64,000 nucleotides of DNA from Hypericum androsaemum (lineage: Eukaryota; Streptophyta; Magnoliopsida; Malpighiales; Hypericaceae), in the NCBI GenBank assembly GCA_963995505.1, contig OZ023189.1, forward strand, positions 13,725,495 through 13,789,494. The letters are read 5' to 3'. Positions 12,301 to 23,475 of the stretch are shown one piece after another. Position 1 is the stretch's first letter. The number at the start of each line of letters is the position of its first letter. Position numbers and translations under genes: made by a program. The notes under the pieces were generated by a model. That model made no database searches and had not been told where the DNA came from. It saw only the letters and a program-made list of their open reading frames with translations.

Positions 12301-13616
12301 TCACTTACACATCACGTAACGTAATTCTGTCCTCTTATAGTGGACCACAGACAGCTCTATCCCTGCTTCATTTCTTCGATTCTTAAATTTTCATTAATTT
12401 CTAATATTGTATGCAGATCAATATCTTACGGGTAAAAACTGACAAATGAAATATTCGTTCATTAAAAGTTGGTGAGTTGTACTTGGATAATATAATAATT
12501 GGGGGTATTACCGCTCTCTAGACCTTTACTCTATAATGAAGCGGTGAAGCTTAAGTATAAATACACCTATTTATATTCAAGACTTATTACTTATTACTCT
12601 CGGATCCTGATTACGAATAATTTTTACAATAATATTTTTTTTATTAATAAATTTTAAATACAAGATTTACTTAAGAGAATCAAAATCTTTTACAACTTAC
12701 CAAAAAAAATCTCTTACAACTTATAAATCGGTGAAGCAGCCATAGTTTGGTAATAAAGAGCAGAGAAAAAACATAAAATGCGAGGACTAATAATTATAAC
12801 CCACACATATAATATGAAAAAGGGGTGGCCGTCCTATTTTAGCACTGTTTTCTTTTTGGGCTTGCATCCATTGCTATCTCTTGAAGGTGGGCCAGTTTGG
12901 TAGATCACCTACTAACAGCTTTGGTTGTTGATATAATAAATAAAAAATAATTCTTATAACAAGAAAACATAATAATAATTACTCTCATTATATGCGCATG
13001 TACTTAATCAATATTTGTATCACCAAAAATTTCTAATTAAGTAAAGGTCAAAGTTCAGTTTAATACTGTATAATTTAACATGTTTTCATACAAGTCTCAA
13101 CGTGTGCATGGTGGAATTACAATTTATCAGTATTCTCGGGTACTTTTTTACGTCGTGGTTTTTTCTCATGGAATTTTATCGTGACGAATTTTTAATGAGG
13201 CTCGTAGCTTTAACCGTTTACATTTTTCACTTTATAATAGTACCATTAATAAAATTTTACCTATAAAAAAATACAAGTCTCAACGTGGTTTAAAACATAT
13301 GAATCGTTGTATAGAGATTTTTTGGTTGACACCTCATAACCTCTTGAGTTTAACACATTTTTATCCAAAAAAAATACACATAACCTTTATCAAATTAAAA
13401 TAAAAAAGGGAAATAAAAATTCAAATGTTTCCCTCTCGTCTCTCTTTACGTCTCTCCCCTTCCTCTCTCTTCTTTATCTCACAATTCTTCCTCTCTCTCC
13501 TCTACACACCAACAATAACAAACACACCATCAATTTGCTAAACCAAATAATTTCGAACCTCTCAGCTACACTATCATCGTGGCATCCATCATCGTCAAGC
13601 TCGCTCAGTTATAATA
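9301..13616. other. AT-rich intergenic DNA, no gene seen
   Basis: More than 4 kb without a supportable coding frame, RNA gene or bounded transposon. Short open frames here have no family features. A CT-rich stretch (about 13430-13505) precedes copia element E1. Confidence 0.6.
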
Positions 13617-13621
13617 GTTAA

Positions 13622-14390
13622 TGTTGATTGTCGAAGGTGGTGTACTTGATTAGGATCTTCTAAAGTCGAGGCAAGAGTTAGACTCTTTCTCCGTAAGATG
13701 AGATTGCCCTGTATTCAGTGCTTACGGGCTGCGGCAATCGTCCCCAAGATACAGCGACTAGGCTGCTTCCGAGTTCGTAGCACAACGACCATCGAAGCTT
13801 CAGGCGAACCTTGGAAATTTAAAACTTTCTGAGAGAGGGAGAGAGAGCCTACAATTGCTAACGAATGCTTATGCAAGTTGTAGTGGAGTGATCTCAAATG
13901 ATGGGGGAAGGGCCTATTTAGAGGCAAGAATGGCTGGAATCTGAATGGCTGCCAGGCACTTCCGAGGGGGCACCATGCTCTCACATTTCTGGGAGCCGAG
14001 GTACCCTTTCGGCCACCAGTTTTCTGGATGCCCGTAGGTATCTCTTCAGGGCTCCTGGATGTCTGCTGGTGTCTCTTCAGCCACAGGCCTTCCAGGCACT
14101 CCTCGTGCCTCTTCGGTGGCAATCTGGAAGCCTCTAGGACGTTCCAGTTTCTGGACGCACGCTGGTGACCCTTCAACCATTGAGCCAGCTCGCATCCCTT
14201 CGCGAGCTCCCTCGCACGTAGCTCGTAGCTCTCCCAAAATCTGGCAAAAGTCTTAAGGCTCCTTCAGCTCCTCGCGATGATGCGCACGTGCGAAGTGCCA
14301 AGTGCCCAACAAAGCACCCATTGCAACCTATGTCTAATGCACCATGCGCACATGCACACGCACGTGCGCGTGCGCGTGTGCGTGCGCGTA

Positions 14391-14449
<59 letters not shown>

Positions 14450-14668
14450 ACTCGTGCTCGTGCTCGTGCTTCGCACCATCCTCGTAAGCAGCCTCGGTCA
14501 GCTCTTCAGGTAGAACATTTATTGTTACACCAGCTTGGAGCTTCTCCTTATAAACAGGGAAAATTCCCTTGCGATTTTCGATGTGGTAATCCCATCCTCA
14601 GCTTGGGCTTTTCAGCTTGGTCCTTTCAGCTTAGGCCAAATGCATTAATTATGCATTCAAACCCAACA
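13622..14668 (-). repeat. 3' LTR of copia E1 (1047 bp)
   Basis: This LTR pairs with 18588-19466. It is longer than its partner through extra segments near 14045-14075 and 14190-14275 and through an expanded purine-pyrimidine and CTCGTG tract at 14350-14470. Its inner edge adjoins the polypurine tract. Confidence 0.93.
14390..14470. repeat. CTCGTG hexanucleotide microsatellite in the E1 3' LTR
   Basis: About 13 units of ctcgtg, with two ctcgta variants, follow an alternating cgcgtgcgcgtg stretch (about 14350-14388). It generates long spurious open frames rich in Ser-Thr, Arg-Ala or Val-Leu on both strands. A shorter version lies in the E2 3' LTR at 22684-22722. The 5' LTRs keep only one or two units. 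Confidence 0.95.
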
Positions 14669-15075
14669 ATCCCCCACATGAATAATGATTAATGCATGCT
14701 GATACTTTTAAGAAAAGTTCTAACGAAATATCATTGCATCGAGATATGTAGCTTACGGCTTTGAACCTTCTCTAGTAAGATATTATAGGATTTATTTGCT
14801 GCTCAGTGAACGCGATGTCTTGAACTGGTCAGCTTTTTTATGTAAACCAAGACAATAACATTTACACAATGATATCTCTAATACCCTTTGGTTCTCACGT
14901 TGTGTCAGTTTCGGCCATGGACCTTATCTTGGATTCATAAGTATTTTTTCATTTGAAGTGGCCTCACTTCACACTTATATAGGTGATCTCCCATCAAGAG
15001 TATCCTGCTATACTCTACTTTTTTCTGGTATAGGAATCATTAAAAGCGTAGACGCTTAACCTTACCACACCTTTT

Positions 15076-18000
15076 CTAGGACACAGTTCCTCCACCTATG
15101 GTGAACACATAACCACTAATAGATTTAGAGTCTTTAGTGTTTGATATCCAATTCGCATCACTGTATCCTTCCAATACAGCTGGATACCTAGTATAAAGTA
15201 TGCCATGATTCATGGTATATTTTAGATACATTAGAACCCTTTCCAGAGCTAGCCAGTAGTCTGGTCTTGGATTGCTCGTGAATCTACTAAGCTTGCTAAC
15301 TGAGTATGCAATATCAGGGCGTGTACAATTTGTTAAGTACATTAGACTCCCAATGATCTTTGCATATTTTAGTTGAAATACTGGGTCACCTCTATTTTTA
15401 GCTAAGTGTAGACTCAGGTCTATTGGAGTCTTAGCGGAGGTTTGTCAAAAGCAACGAATTTCTTGAGAATATTCTCAACGTAGTGAGATTGTGACAGGAC
15501 AGTTCCTTCAATCGTCCTAGAGATTTTAATCCCCAGTATGACGTCAGCTAGACCCATATCTTTCATGTCAAAGTTATTATTTAACATGTTCTTAGTTTTT
15601 ATAATAAGATCATTACTGCTTCTCGTGATTAGCATGTCGTCTGCATACATACATACAATCATGTAAGCATCAGGTGTGTCTTTAATGTATACACATTTAT
15701 CACACTCATTGATCTTAAAGCCATTTGACATCATTGTTCTGTCAAATTTCTCATGCCATTATTTCGGCGCCTGTTTCAGCCCATACAATGACTTGACCAG
15801 CTTGCACACTTTATGTTCTTGTCCGGGGGCAACAAACCCTTCAGGTTGTTCCATATATATTTTTTCTTCCAGTTCTCTATTTAGGAAAGCTGTTTTTACA
15901 TCCATCTGATGTATCTTAAGGTTATAGAGTGCTGCAACAGCTATGAGCACTCTAATAGATGTGATTCTTGTGACCGGCGAATACATGTCAAAGAAATCAT
16001 ATCCTTCATTCTGTTTGAACCCTTTAGCTACCAACCGAGCTTTGTACTTATCAATTGATCCATCAGCTTTGTATTTTCTTTTAAGGATCCACTTGCAACC
16101 TAAAGATTTACAACCTGGTGGGAGATCCACGATTTCCCACGTGTGATTTTGCATGATGGATTCTATCTCACTATTGATAGCTTCTTTCCAGAGAGGAGTA
16201 TCCGGACTAGATAATGCCTCTTGGACTGTCCCATGTTCATTTTCTAATACGTACGTCAGAAAATTTGGACCAAATAATTTGGCCATTTTGGCCCTCTTAC
16301 TCCGTCTAGGGTCCTCAGCACCTTGATCAGAGCCTTGTATAGCTTCATAACTTCTTTTGTTTGAGCTTACTTCTTTCATTTCCTTTTTAGGAAAGATATT
16401 CTCAAAGAATGTTGCATTCCTTGATTCCATGTCCATTCCCTCGTTGATTTCAGAGTTTTCAGACTTGTGTACTAGAAATTGGTATGCGCTACTGTTGTGG
16501 GCATATCCTATTCTCACCCTTTTAGGTAGAGGTATTTCTACTTTGGCTAGGCACCCCCACACTTTAAGGTAACTGTAGGAAGGCTTTCTCCCTTTCCATA
16601 ATTCATATGGGGTTTTGTCCCTTTTCTTGTGTGGCAATTTGTTTAGAATGTGATTAGCTGATAGCACAGCTTCCCCCCACAAGTTCTGTGGTAAGCCCGA
16701 GCTAATCAACATAGCATTCATCATCTCCTTAAGAGTTCGATTCTTACGCTCAGCTACGCCGTTTGATTGAGGTGAGTATGGAGCAGTTGTCTGATGAATA
16801 ATGCCATGTTATTGGTAGAATTTCTCAAACGGAGCTACATATTCTCCCCCCTATCACTTCGAATCATTTTGATTTTAGTGCTAAGTTGATTTTCAACCTC
16901 ATTCTTATAACTCTTGAAAGCTTCTAGAGCTTTGTCTTTTCCTTTCAAGAGGTGTACATAATAGTATCTCGTGCAGTCGTCAATAAACGTGATGAAATAT
17001 TTTTTCCACTTCTAGTTTGCACTTGTTTCATATCGCATATGTCGGTATGAATTAACTCTAAAGGTGTAGTACTTCTTTTCACTGAATGGAAAGGTGCTTT
17101 GGTCATTTTTGCCTCTATACATATTTCACATTTATTGTTCGGGTCAAACTCCATTTTAGGCAATAAATTTAAACTTACTAACTTTCTTAGTGAGCTCAAA
17201 TTTACGTGTCCTAATCTATCATGCCATAAGTTAGAACACTCAGCCAAATAAGAAGAATTAATAACTTTATTAGGGCCATTAAAGGCGCATTTGATAGTTA
17301 TTACATTCATCTTGAAGAGTCCCCTCTCGAGGTAACCCTTTCCTACAAAGGCACCGACCTTGGTCAGAACAAACCTATCAGCCTCAAATACTAGCTTCAT
17401 CCGAGCTTTGCTTAACAGTGAGCCGGATACTAAATTCTTACGAATGTCTGAGACATGCAGTACATCCTTGAGGGTCAACTCTTTTTTGGAGGTCAGCTTC
17501 AGCACTACCTGGCCTATTCCGACTACGGGAGAAGTTGCAGAGTTACCCATAAACAACTTCCGGCCGTTGATCGCGATATAGGTCGAGAACATCTCCTTGT
17601 CTGAGCAGATGTGTCGGGTTGCCCCTGTGTCAACGAACCACTCACTTGGGTTATCCACCAGATTAGCTTGAAACACCACGGCAGATAAGTCTAGCTCAGA
17701 CAGGTCTTCGGCCAGATTTATCTTCTCACGATCGTCCCTCTTTGGCAGGCGATAATCTTTTACCATGTGATCGAGTTTTTTGCAGTTGTAGCAATTGCCC
17801 TTGATTTTCTTAGCCTTCTTTTGCTTTGGCTCTTGCTTCTCCTGCTTATTCTCAGGCTTCTTCCTCTTCTTGCCGGTACCACCTTCGGCGAGGTGTACCT
17901 TAGCCTCAGAGTTGGTCCTGTCAGTCTTAACTTCAGACTTTTGGTTGTCTTCCTCGATCCTTAGTCTCACGATCAGGTCTTCCAGCCCCATGTCCTTCCT

Positions 18001-18558
18001 CTTATGCTTGAGGTAGTTCTTGAAATCCTTCCACAGAGGGGGTAGCCTCTCGATCAGAGCAGCCACCTGAAAGGATTCGCTGAGTTGCATGCCTTCTGCG
18101 TGAATCTTGTGTAGAATCAGCTACAGCTCTTGGACTTGGTCTATAACCTTCTTGGAGTCCACCATCTGGAAGTCGAGGAACCTTCCGACGATAAATTTCT
18201 TCATCCCGGCATCCTCCATTTTGTACTTCTTCTCCAGGGAGTCCCACAATTCTTTCGCAGTCTTGGTACCTGCATAGACATTGTAGAGGGTATCGTCTAA
18301 GCTATTCAGAACATAGTTACGACATAGGAAGTCGCTGTGACTCCATGCATCGAGGGCGTTGATCTTCTGTGGATCAGCCTAATTTTCTGCCACCTTTGGA
18401 GCCTCTTCCTTCAAGAATCAGACCAGGTTGAGCGTCGTCAGGTAGAACAGCATCTTCTATTGCCATCTGTTGAACTCGGTACCGTTGAACTTGGCTGGCC
18501 TTTCGGCGTGGACAGTTCCCGGGACTGCTGGCACTGGTGATGAGCTTATTGATGCCAT
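15076..18558 (-). pseudogene. Copia E1 gag-pol relic
   Basis: The gag start codon is at 18558 (MASIS...). In order: a gag core with several stops before 18120; a zinc knuckle whose last cysteine is Tyr (CYNCKKLDHMVKDY, near 17790); protease WFVDTGATRHICS (near 17640); the H-H-C-C integrase head LWHDRLGHVNL...CEICIEAK (17230-17110); a frameshifted integrase core; the tail SNGVAERKNRTLKE (16770); reverse transcriptase KARLVAKGFKQ, HQMDVKTAFLN and the catalytic CMYADD (near 15650); and an RNase H start [13 protein letters not shown] stop replaces the Gln of the GLKQAPK-W-H motif at 15759-15761. The rest of RNase H is deleted. The protein would have reverse-transcribed and integrated the element; this copy cannot. 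Confidence 0.93.
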
Positions 18559-18561
18559 CTT

Positions 18562-18673
18562 CAAGTACACAGATCTCATCTTACGAATGTTGCTTATCGG
18601 AGGTGGTGTACTTGATTAGGATCTTGTAAAGCCGAGATAAGAGTTAGACTCTTTCTCCGTAAGACGAGATTGC
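18562..18673 (-). promoter_or_regulatory. U5/leader inverted repeats at the E1 primer-binding position
   Basis: Directly inside the 5' LTR the leader reads (minus) TTCGTAAGATGAGATCTGTGTACTTGA up to the gag ATG, in two overlapping halves. The first (18573-18585) pairs with U5 at 18658-18670, 12 of 13 plus one G-U. The second (18561-18570) pairs perfectly with 18606-18615. No TGG-initial tRNA primer-binding site is seen at the LTR edge. Confidence 0.6.
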
Positions 18674-18795
18674 CCCATATTCAGTGCTTACGGGCTGCGG
18701 CAATCGTCCCCAAGATACAACGACTAGGCTGCTTCCGAGTTCGTAGTACAATGACCCTCGAAGCTTCAGGTGAACTTTAGAAATTTAGAACTTTT

Positions 18796-18829
<34 letters not shown>

Positions 18830-19466
18830 TACAATTACTAACGAATGCGTATGCAAGTTGTAGTAGGGTGATCTCAAATGATGGGGGAATGAATGGCCTA
18901 TTTATAAGCAAGGATGGCTGGAATCCGAATAGCTACCAGGCACTTTCGAGGGAGCACCATGCTCTCACATTTCTGGGAGCCGAGGCACCCTTTCGGCCAC
19001 TAGTTTTCTGGATGCCCGTAGGTGTCTCTTCGGCCACAGGCCTTCCAGGCACTCTTCGTGCCTCTTCGGTGGCAATCTGGAAGCCTCCAGGACGTTCTAG
19101 TTTTTGGACGCACGCTGGTGACCCTTCATCCATTGGGCCAGCTCGCATCCCTTCTCGACGATGCGCACGTGCGAAGTGCCAAGTACGCCACAAAGCGCCC
19201 ATTGCGACCTGCGTCCAATGCGCCATGCGCTCGTGCTCGTACTCGGATGGTGCTTCGCACCATCCTTGCAGGCAGCATCGGTCAGCTCTTCAGGTGGAAC
19301 ATTTAATGTAACACTAGCTTGGAGCTTCTCCTTATAAACAGGGAAAATTTTCTTGCAATTTTCGATGTGGTAATCCCATCCTCAGCTTGGGCTTTCCAGC
19401 TTGAGCTTTTCAGCTTGGGCTTTTCAACTTGGGCCAAATGCATTAATTATGCATTCAAACCCAACA
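18588..19466 (-). repeat. 5' LTR of copia E1 (879 bp)
   Basis: It carries a TATA box on the minus strand (tataaata, 18899-18906), so transcription would run toward gag. A (GA)n run lies at 18798-18828. It lacks three U3 segments present in the 3' LTR. It has a short palindrome ggatggtgc-ttc-gcaccatcc near 19245-19265 that the 3' LTR lacks. Confidence 0.93.
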
Positions 19467-19471
19467 GTTAA

Positions 19472-20948
19472 GAGTATTTTTTATGCAAAAAAAATAGGTC
19501 AATAAGAAAAATGAGGGTTGTGCAACGATAATCATGTGATCTTCGTTCATCTTCGTGCTAAAGAATGGGTCCTATGGTCAAAATGCATTTCTGATATGTA
19601 CTTTTCTCAATCTAATTTGGAGCGTAGGATTATGTGGAGGGTTGGTCCTTTTGGCATTTTGACAGTAATCTCGGGTGCTCTTTTTTCGTTCTGATTGTTT
19701 TCTAATAAATTTTATCATGATAGAGTTTTTTGTGAGATCCATAACCATGTCTCGTTTTCTACTACAAAAAATGAGACTTGTAAATATTATATATTTATTC
19801 ATTAATAAAATTACTTATAAAAAATGAGAAAATTTAGTCACAACATAGTACTTGAGTGAAATTTGTCAAATCAGTCAGTGCTAAAATGAACTTCGACCTG
19901 AATTAAACGCCCCAAATTGTTCCATGTCTTAATTTACTCGAAAAATGTCAATACCAGATAGTAGGATCAAAAAAATTTATTCTTCAAATCGTAGATAATT
20001 ATTTGGATAGCCCGACCAGTCGATGTGGAAAGTAGAGATAGGACCAGTTTCGGGACTCTGCAAATCTAATAGGTCAGTTTCATATGGATACGGTTGCGTA
20101 CATTTATCATTTAAATGCAAGGTAGGCAATTATATATTACCATCCATCCATCAAGCTTTATAACGAGAAAAGGGCGAACATAACGATTTTGAGCCACTAG
20201 ACCAAATTTCTTCACATGGGCTAGGCCAGACCTGCCATATGCTTCCTTCCCTTCCCCAACCCTGACCCGGTTTTTTGCAAACTTAGAACATTGACCGTGC
20301 AAGGTCTCACTGACGATGTTAATTCAAGTGATAAATATTTTAAATTTAATTTTTGATTTAATGTTCGAATTGAATTTTGTGATTATAGAACCGCAGATAA
20401 AACAGATTCTCAAACAAAGTTCATCCGACTAAATTTTTTATAGGCTTTGACTTTGCCAACATACGATTAAACGAGGGTTGTGCGAGGATAACAATGAAGT
20501 ACGAGACCAACTCGCTCTAATATTTTGTTAAAATCTTAAGATAATGAGTTGATGAATTTTGCAGACTTATAAACATTATTGCAACTATATCTCAACAATT
20601 TACTATTACTTGGCCAGGTAATTATGAAGAATAAAGCTTGAAAGCTACACTTAATTCTTGCATACAAAAGATAAGCAGTGCCCCACCAAAGGCCAACCAA
20701 AATATTCTAGTGGGTTTTATTTGCCTCCTCAAATATCTGCCTAGACCGCTCCATCTCTTATTAGCTGGAGAACCTGTGGGCCATTTCCATGCATGCAAAC
20801 CTCTTCCTCATTTGTTTTTCTTATGTTTGTTCCCTCTTCCACTTTACACCTCCATCTCTTCCCATATTTTTCGGTTATACTACCTACTATTCAGACACCT
20901 ACTGAACTCGACTAATCCAAGTTTGACTAACACTACTCTCAATTCCCA
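19472..20948. other. AT-rich intergenic DNA upstream of the SAUR gene
   Basis: No supportable gene. The right end (20700-20948), with a pyrimidine-rich stretch, is probably SAUR promoter. A degenerate repeat word (cctactgaactcgactaatcc, 20895-20915) recurs near 54.0-54.7 kb. Confidence 0.5.
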
Positions 20949-20956
20949 TATATATA
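20949..20956 (+). promoter_or_regulatory. TATA box of the SAUR gene
   Basis: The sequence tatatata lies 80 bases upstream of the start codon at 21036 and is followed by a C-rich leader without ATG. Position and spacing fit a core promoter. Confidence 0.6.
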
Positions 20957-21035
20957 CAAACCCCCCTCCTCTTTCTCCTCCAAAACCAAAACCAAAACCA
21001 ATTCTCCCATCCTTCCTAATCCTCATTGCTTGGCA

Positions 21036-21488
21036 ATGGCTAAGAATGGAAGCAACAACAACAGCCACAACAAGTTGACCAGGCTCAAGTCAGCCATGAA
21101 GAAGCTACCCTCCTTCTCCAAGCTAGTCCGCACCACCAGCTCCAACACCATCACAACCTCCTCCTCCCCGTCCTCTGCTGCTGCCAATGGCGGGCCCTAC
21201 TACGAGCCCTCGTGCGACGACAAGGGCCTTACGGGGGACAAGCACCACTCGGTCTACGTGGGCAAGTCCAGGAGGAGGTACCTGCTGGGCTCCGACGTCG
21301 TTTCGCACCCTCTCTTCCAAGAGCTGATGGAGCGGTCGGGAGGGTTCGATCAGGACGAGGACGAGCTGGTGGTGGCCAACTGTGAGGTGGTCCTGTTCGA
21401 GCACTTGCTGTGGATGCTTGAGGGCGGCGGGGCCCACACCACCCAGCTGGGGTCCATGGAGGAGCTGGCTGAGTTCTACTACAATTAA
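21036..21488 (+). CDS. SAUR family auxin-responsive protein (SAUR76/77/78-like)
   Basis: A single exon of 150 codons, as usual for SAURs. The ATG at 21036 is chosen because it is the first ATG after the TATA box and gives MAKNGS. The basic N-terminus (KLTRLKSAMKKLPSFSKL, about residues 14-31) and Ser-rich linker are variable, as in the family. The SAUR core is at about residues 73-130: HHSVYVGKSRRRYLLG, HPLFQELMERS and CEVVLFEHLLWMLE. It ends LAEFYYN. SAUR proteins promote cell expansion, many of them by inhibiting PP2C.D phosphatases and so activating plasma-membrane proton pumps. The YVGKSRRRYL form and C-terminal FEHLLWMLE resemble the SAUR76/77/78 subgroup; that placement is from memory of the family. 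It lies 459 bp before copia E2, with E1 about 1.6 kb upstream. Confidence 0.93.
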   Translation: MAKNGSNNNSHNKLTRLKSAMKKLPSFSKLVRTTSSNTITTSSSPSSAAANGGPYYEPSCDDKGLTGDKHHSVYVGKSRRRYLLGSDVVSHPLFQELMERSGGFDQDEDELVVANCEVVLFEHLLWMLEGGGAHTTQLGSMEELAEFYYN

Positions 21489-21941
21489 TTTGCGTCGTTT
21501 AATTAATTCAACTAAATTAATTAATCAGTGCCTGGCTCTGGGCCCCTTTTGCCTTTTTAGCCATGGGAATTAGTGCCAGCTTATAATTAGCTAGCTAATC
21601 ATATTAAAAAATATTTGAGGGAGTGATGTTGATCTTAATTAATTAGTTGGTTTGTGGTACTTCTACAAGTGCTTTAGTATATTGTATTGCTTTAGTGAAA
21701 AGAAATGGTCCGAGTAAAATCTATGAAGGGCCAGGTTATTAACTTCATAATTTGTTTCTTTGGCATATAAATGTTTTTCCCTTTTTCTTTCGAAATGGTG
21801 TTCGTCAAGTTTTGTGTTTGATCTTTAGATTGTTGGGTGCTTGCCAATTCTACAATACCACAATATTATATATTTTTTGAAAGGTAGAGAATACCACAAT
21901 GTTATGAAGATGTGCGTGGAGTAATAAAATTTTATATGCTT
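21489..21941 (+). other. 3' flank of the SAUR gene
   Basis: AT-rich DNA that should hold the 3' UTR, ending at the target-site duplication ATTAA of copia E2. I could not identify a clear DST mRNA-instability element of the kind known from some SAUR 3' UTRs. Confidence 0.4.
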
Positions 21942-21946
21942 ATTAA

Positions 21947-22933
21947 TGTTGTTTGTCGGAGGGTTGGTGTACTTGATTAGGATCTACGGCAGTCGAGGCA
22001 AGTGTTGGACACTTTCTCCGTAAGACGAGATTGCCCCGTATATTTCAGTGCGGTACGGCCTACGGCAATCGTCTCCAAGATACAACGACTGTTCGGGCGT
22101 TTCCAAGAACGTTGCACACGTATTTCAAAACTTTTAGTCGAACCCTTATATACCCTGAACTTTCGGACTCTTTGTAAGTGAAGAACGGGGGAGAGAAGAA
22201 GAAAACAATGCTACGGAATGCACTTTGTTGCTGGGATGAGAATAAATGGCAAGGGGGCAGGCCTATTTATAGGCTGGAGGAGGCAGGGAAGCAGCCACCC
22301 CGAAAGAACGCGTCCGTTCGGCCAGCAGGCTGGCTGGCTGCGCTCGTGGCCCTTCGGTGGCTTCTGGATCCTTCCAGGCGCGCCCAGACTGTGCTGGCGC
22401 CCTTTCGCGAGGGATCTCGCAACTCTTCGACCTTCTGGAAGTCTCCTGGATATTCCAGCCCTTCGTGCCTCTTCGGTGGCCATTCTGGAAGGTACTCGCA
22501 GCTCCTCATCACTTCGGTAGCTGCGCAGCTTTCTCCGGACCCGGGAAAAATACTTAAGGCTCCTCCAGCTCCTCGCGATGATGCGCACGTGCGAAGTGCC
22601 AAGTGCGCCATAAAGCGCCCATTGCGACTTGCGTCCAATACGCCATGCGCATACGCACACGCACACGCGCGTGCACATGCGCGTGCTCGTGCTCGTGTTC
22701 GTGCTCGTGCTCGTGCTCGTGCTACGCACCATCCTCGTCGCGGTCTGAGTTGGCTTTTCCTCCAGGTGGTCAACTTATTTCCTAGTCAACAAGGAGTTTC
22801 TCCTTATAAACTAGGAAATGTTGGTGCCACTTTCCAATGTGGGATTGCACTTTCCATTTTCCTTTTGGGCCTCCCACTTTGTGCCTTTCCACTTTGGGCT
22901 TTGCTTGAATTTTCATTCAAAACTTTCCCAACA
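21947..22933 (-). repeat. 3' LTR of copia E2 (987 bp)
   Basis: This LTR pairs with 27400-28150. It contains about 125 bp (22320-22440) and about 45 bp (22550-22595) absent from the 5' LTR, plus a CTCGTG repeat at 22684-22722 preceded by alternating cgcacacgcgcgtg. It is followed on the plus strand by the complement of the polypurine tract. Confidence 0.93.
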
Positions 22934-23475
22934 ATCCCCCACATGAATGATGATTAATGCATGCTGACTTTAATCAAAAGTTCTGACGTGTTATTATTGC
23001 ATCGAGACAGGTAGCTTGCGACTTTGAACCTTCTCTAGTAATATATTATCGGATTTACTCGCTGCTCGGTGAACGTGATGTCTTGAACCGTCAGCTTTTG
23101 GCGTAAACCAAGACAATAGCATTTACACAATAATAACCCTAGTATATTGGGTTCTCATGTTGTGTCCGTTTCGGCCATGGACCGTTTCTTGGATTCATAA
23201 GTATTTTTCCCATTTGAAGCGGCCTCATTTCACACTTACATATGTGATCTCCTATCAGGAATATCCTGCCATACTCCACCTTTATCAAGGTATAGGAATC
23301 ATTAAAAGCGTAATGTTTAACCTTACCACACCTCTGCAGGTTAATACCTGGGCAGCTTCTGAGAATGAGATAGGTTCTAGGGGATTAACTAAACCCTCCA
23401 TAACTTAGTTGTCTCATTGAACCAAGTTTGTGGGATCTCCACTCATCATGGTTGAGTTACCGCTATGGACTTTCT

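Larger units (their letters stand above)
13622..19466 (-). mobile_element. Ty1/copia LTR retrotransposon E1, defective
   Basis: The element lies on the minus strand. LTRs with TG...CA ends (TGTTGGG...CAACA read on minus) flank a gag-pol relic in copia order: gag, protease, integrase, reverse transcriptase, RNase H. A perfect 5-bp target-site duplication GTTAA flanks it at 13617-13621 and 19467-19471. The polypurine tract catgtgggggat abuts the 3' LTR (14669 onward). Compared with E2, about 500 bp are missing near 15070, removing the C-terminal half of RNase H. Frameshifts, stops and a lost zinc-knuckle cysteine make it non-functional. The LTRs differ in length (1047 versus 879 bp), mostly through indels. 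Confidence 0.95.

Noticed and set aside
14264..14692. Long open frames on both strands through the CTCGTG repeat
   Set aside because: They are pure translations of a hexanucleotide microsatellite in an LTR and have no domain.
22178..22957. 259-codon open frame in the E2 3' LTR
   Set aside because: It lies entirely in a non-coding LTR, opposite to the element's direction, with Ala/Arg runs from the repeat.
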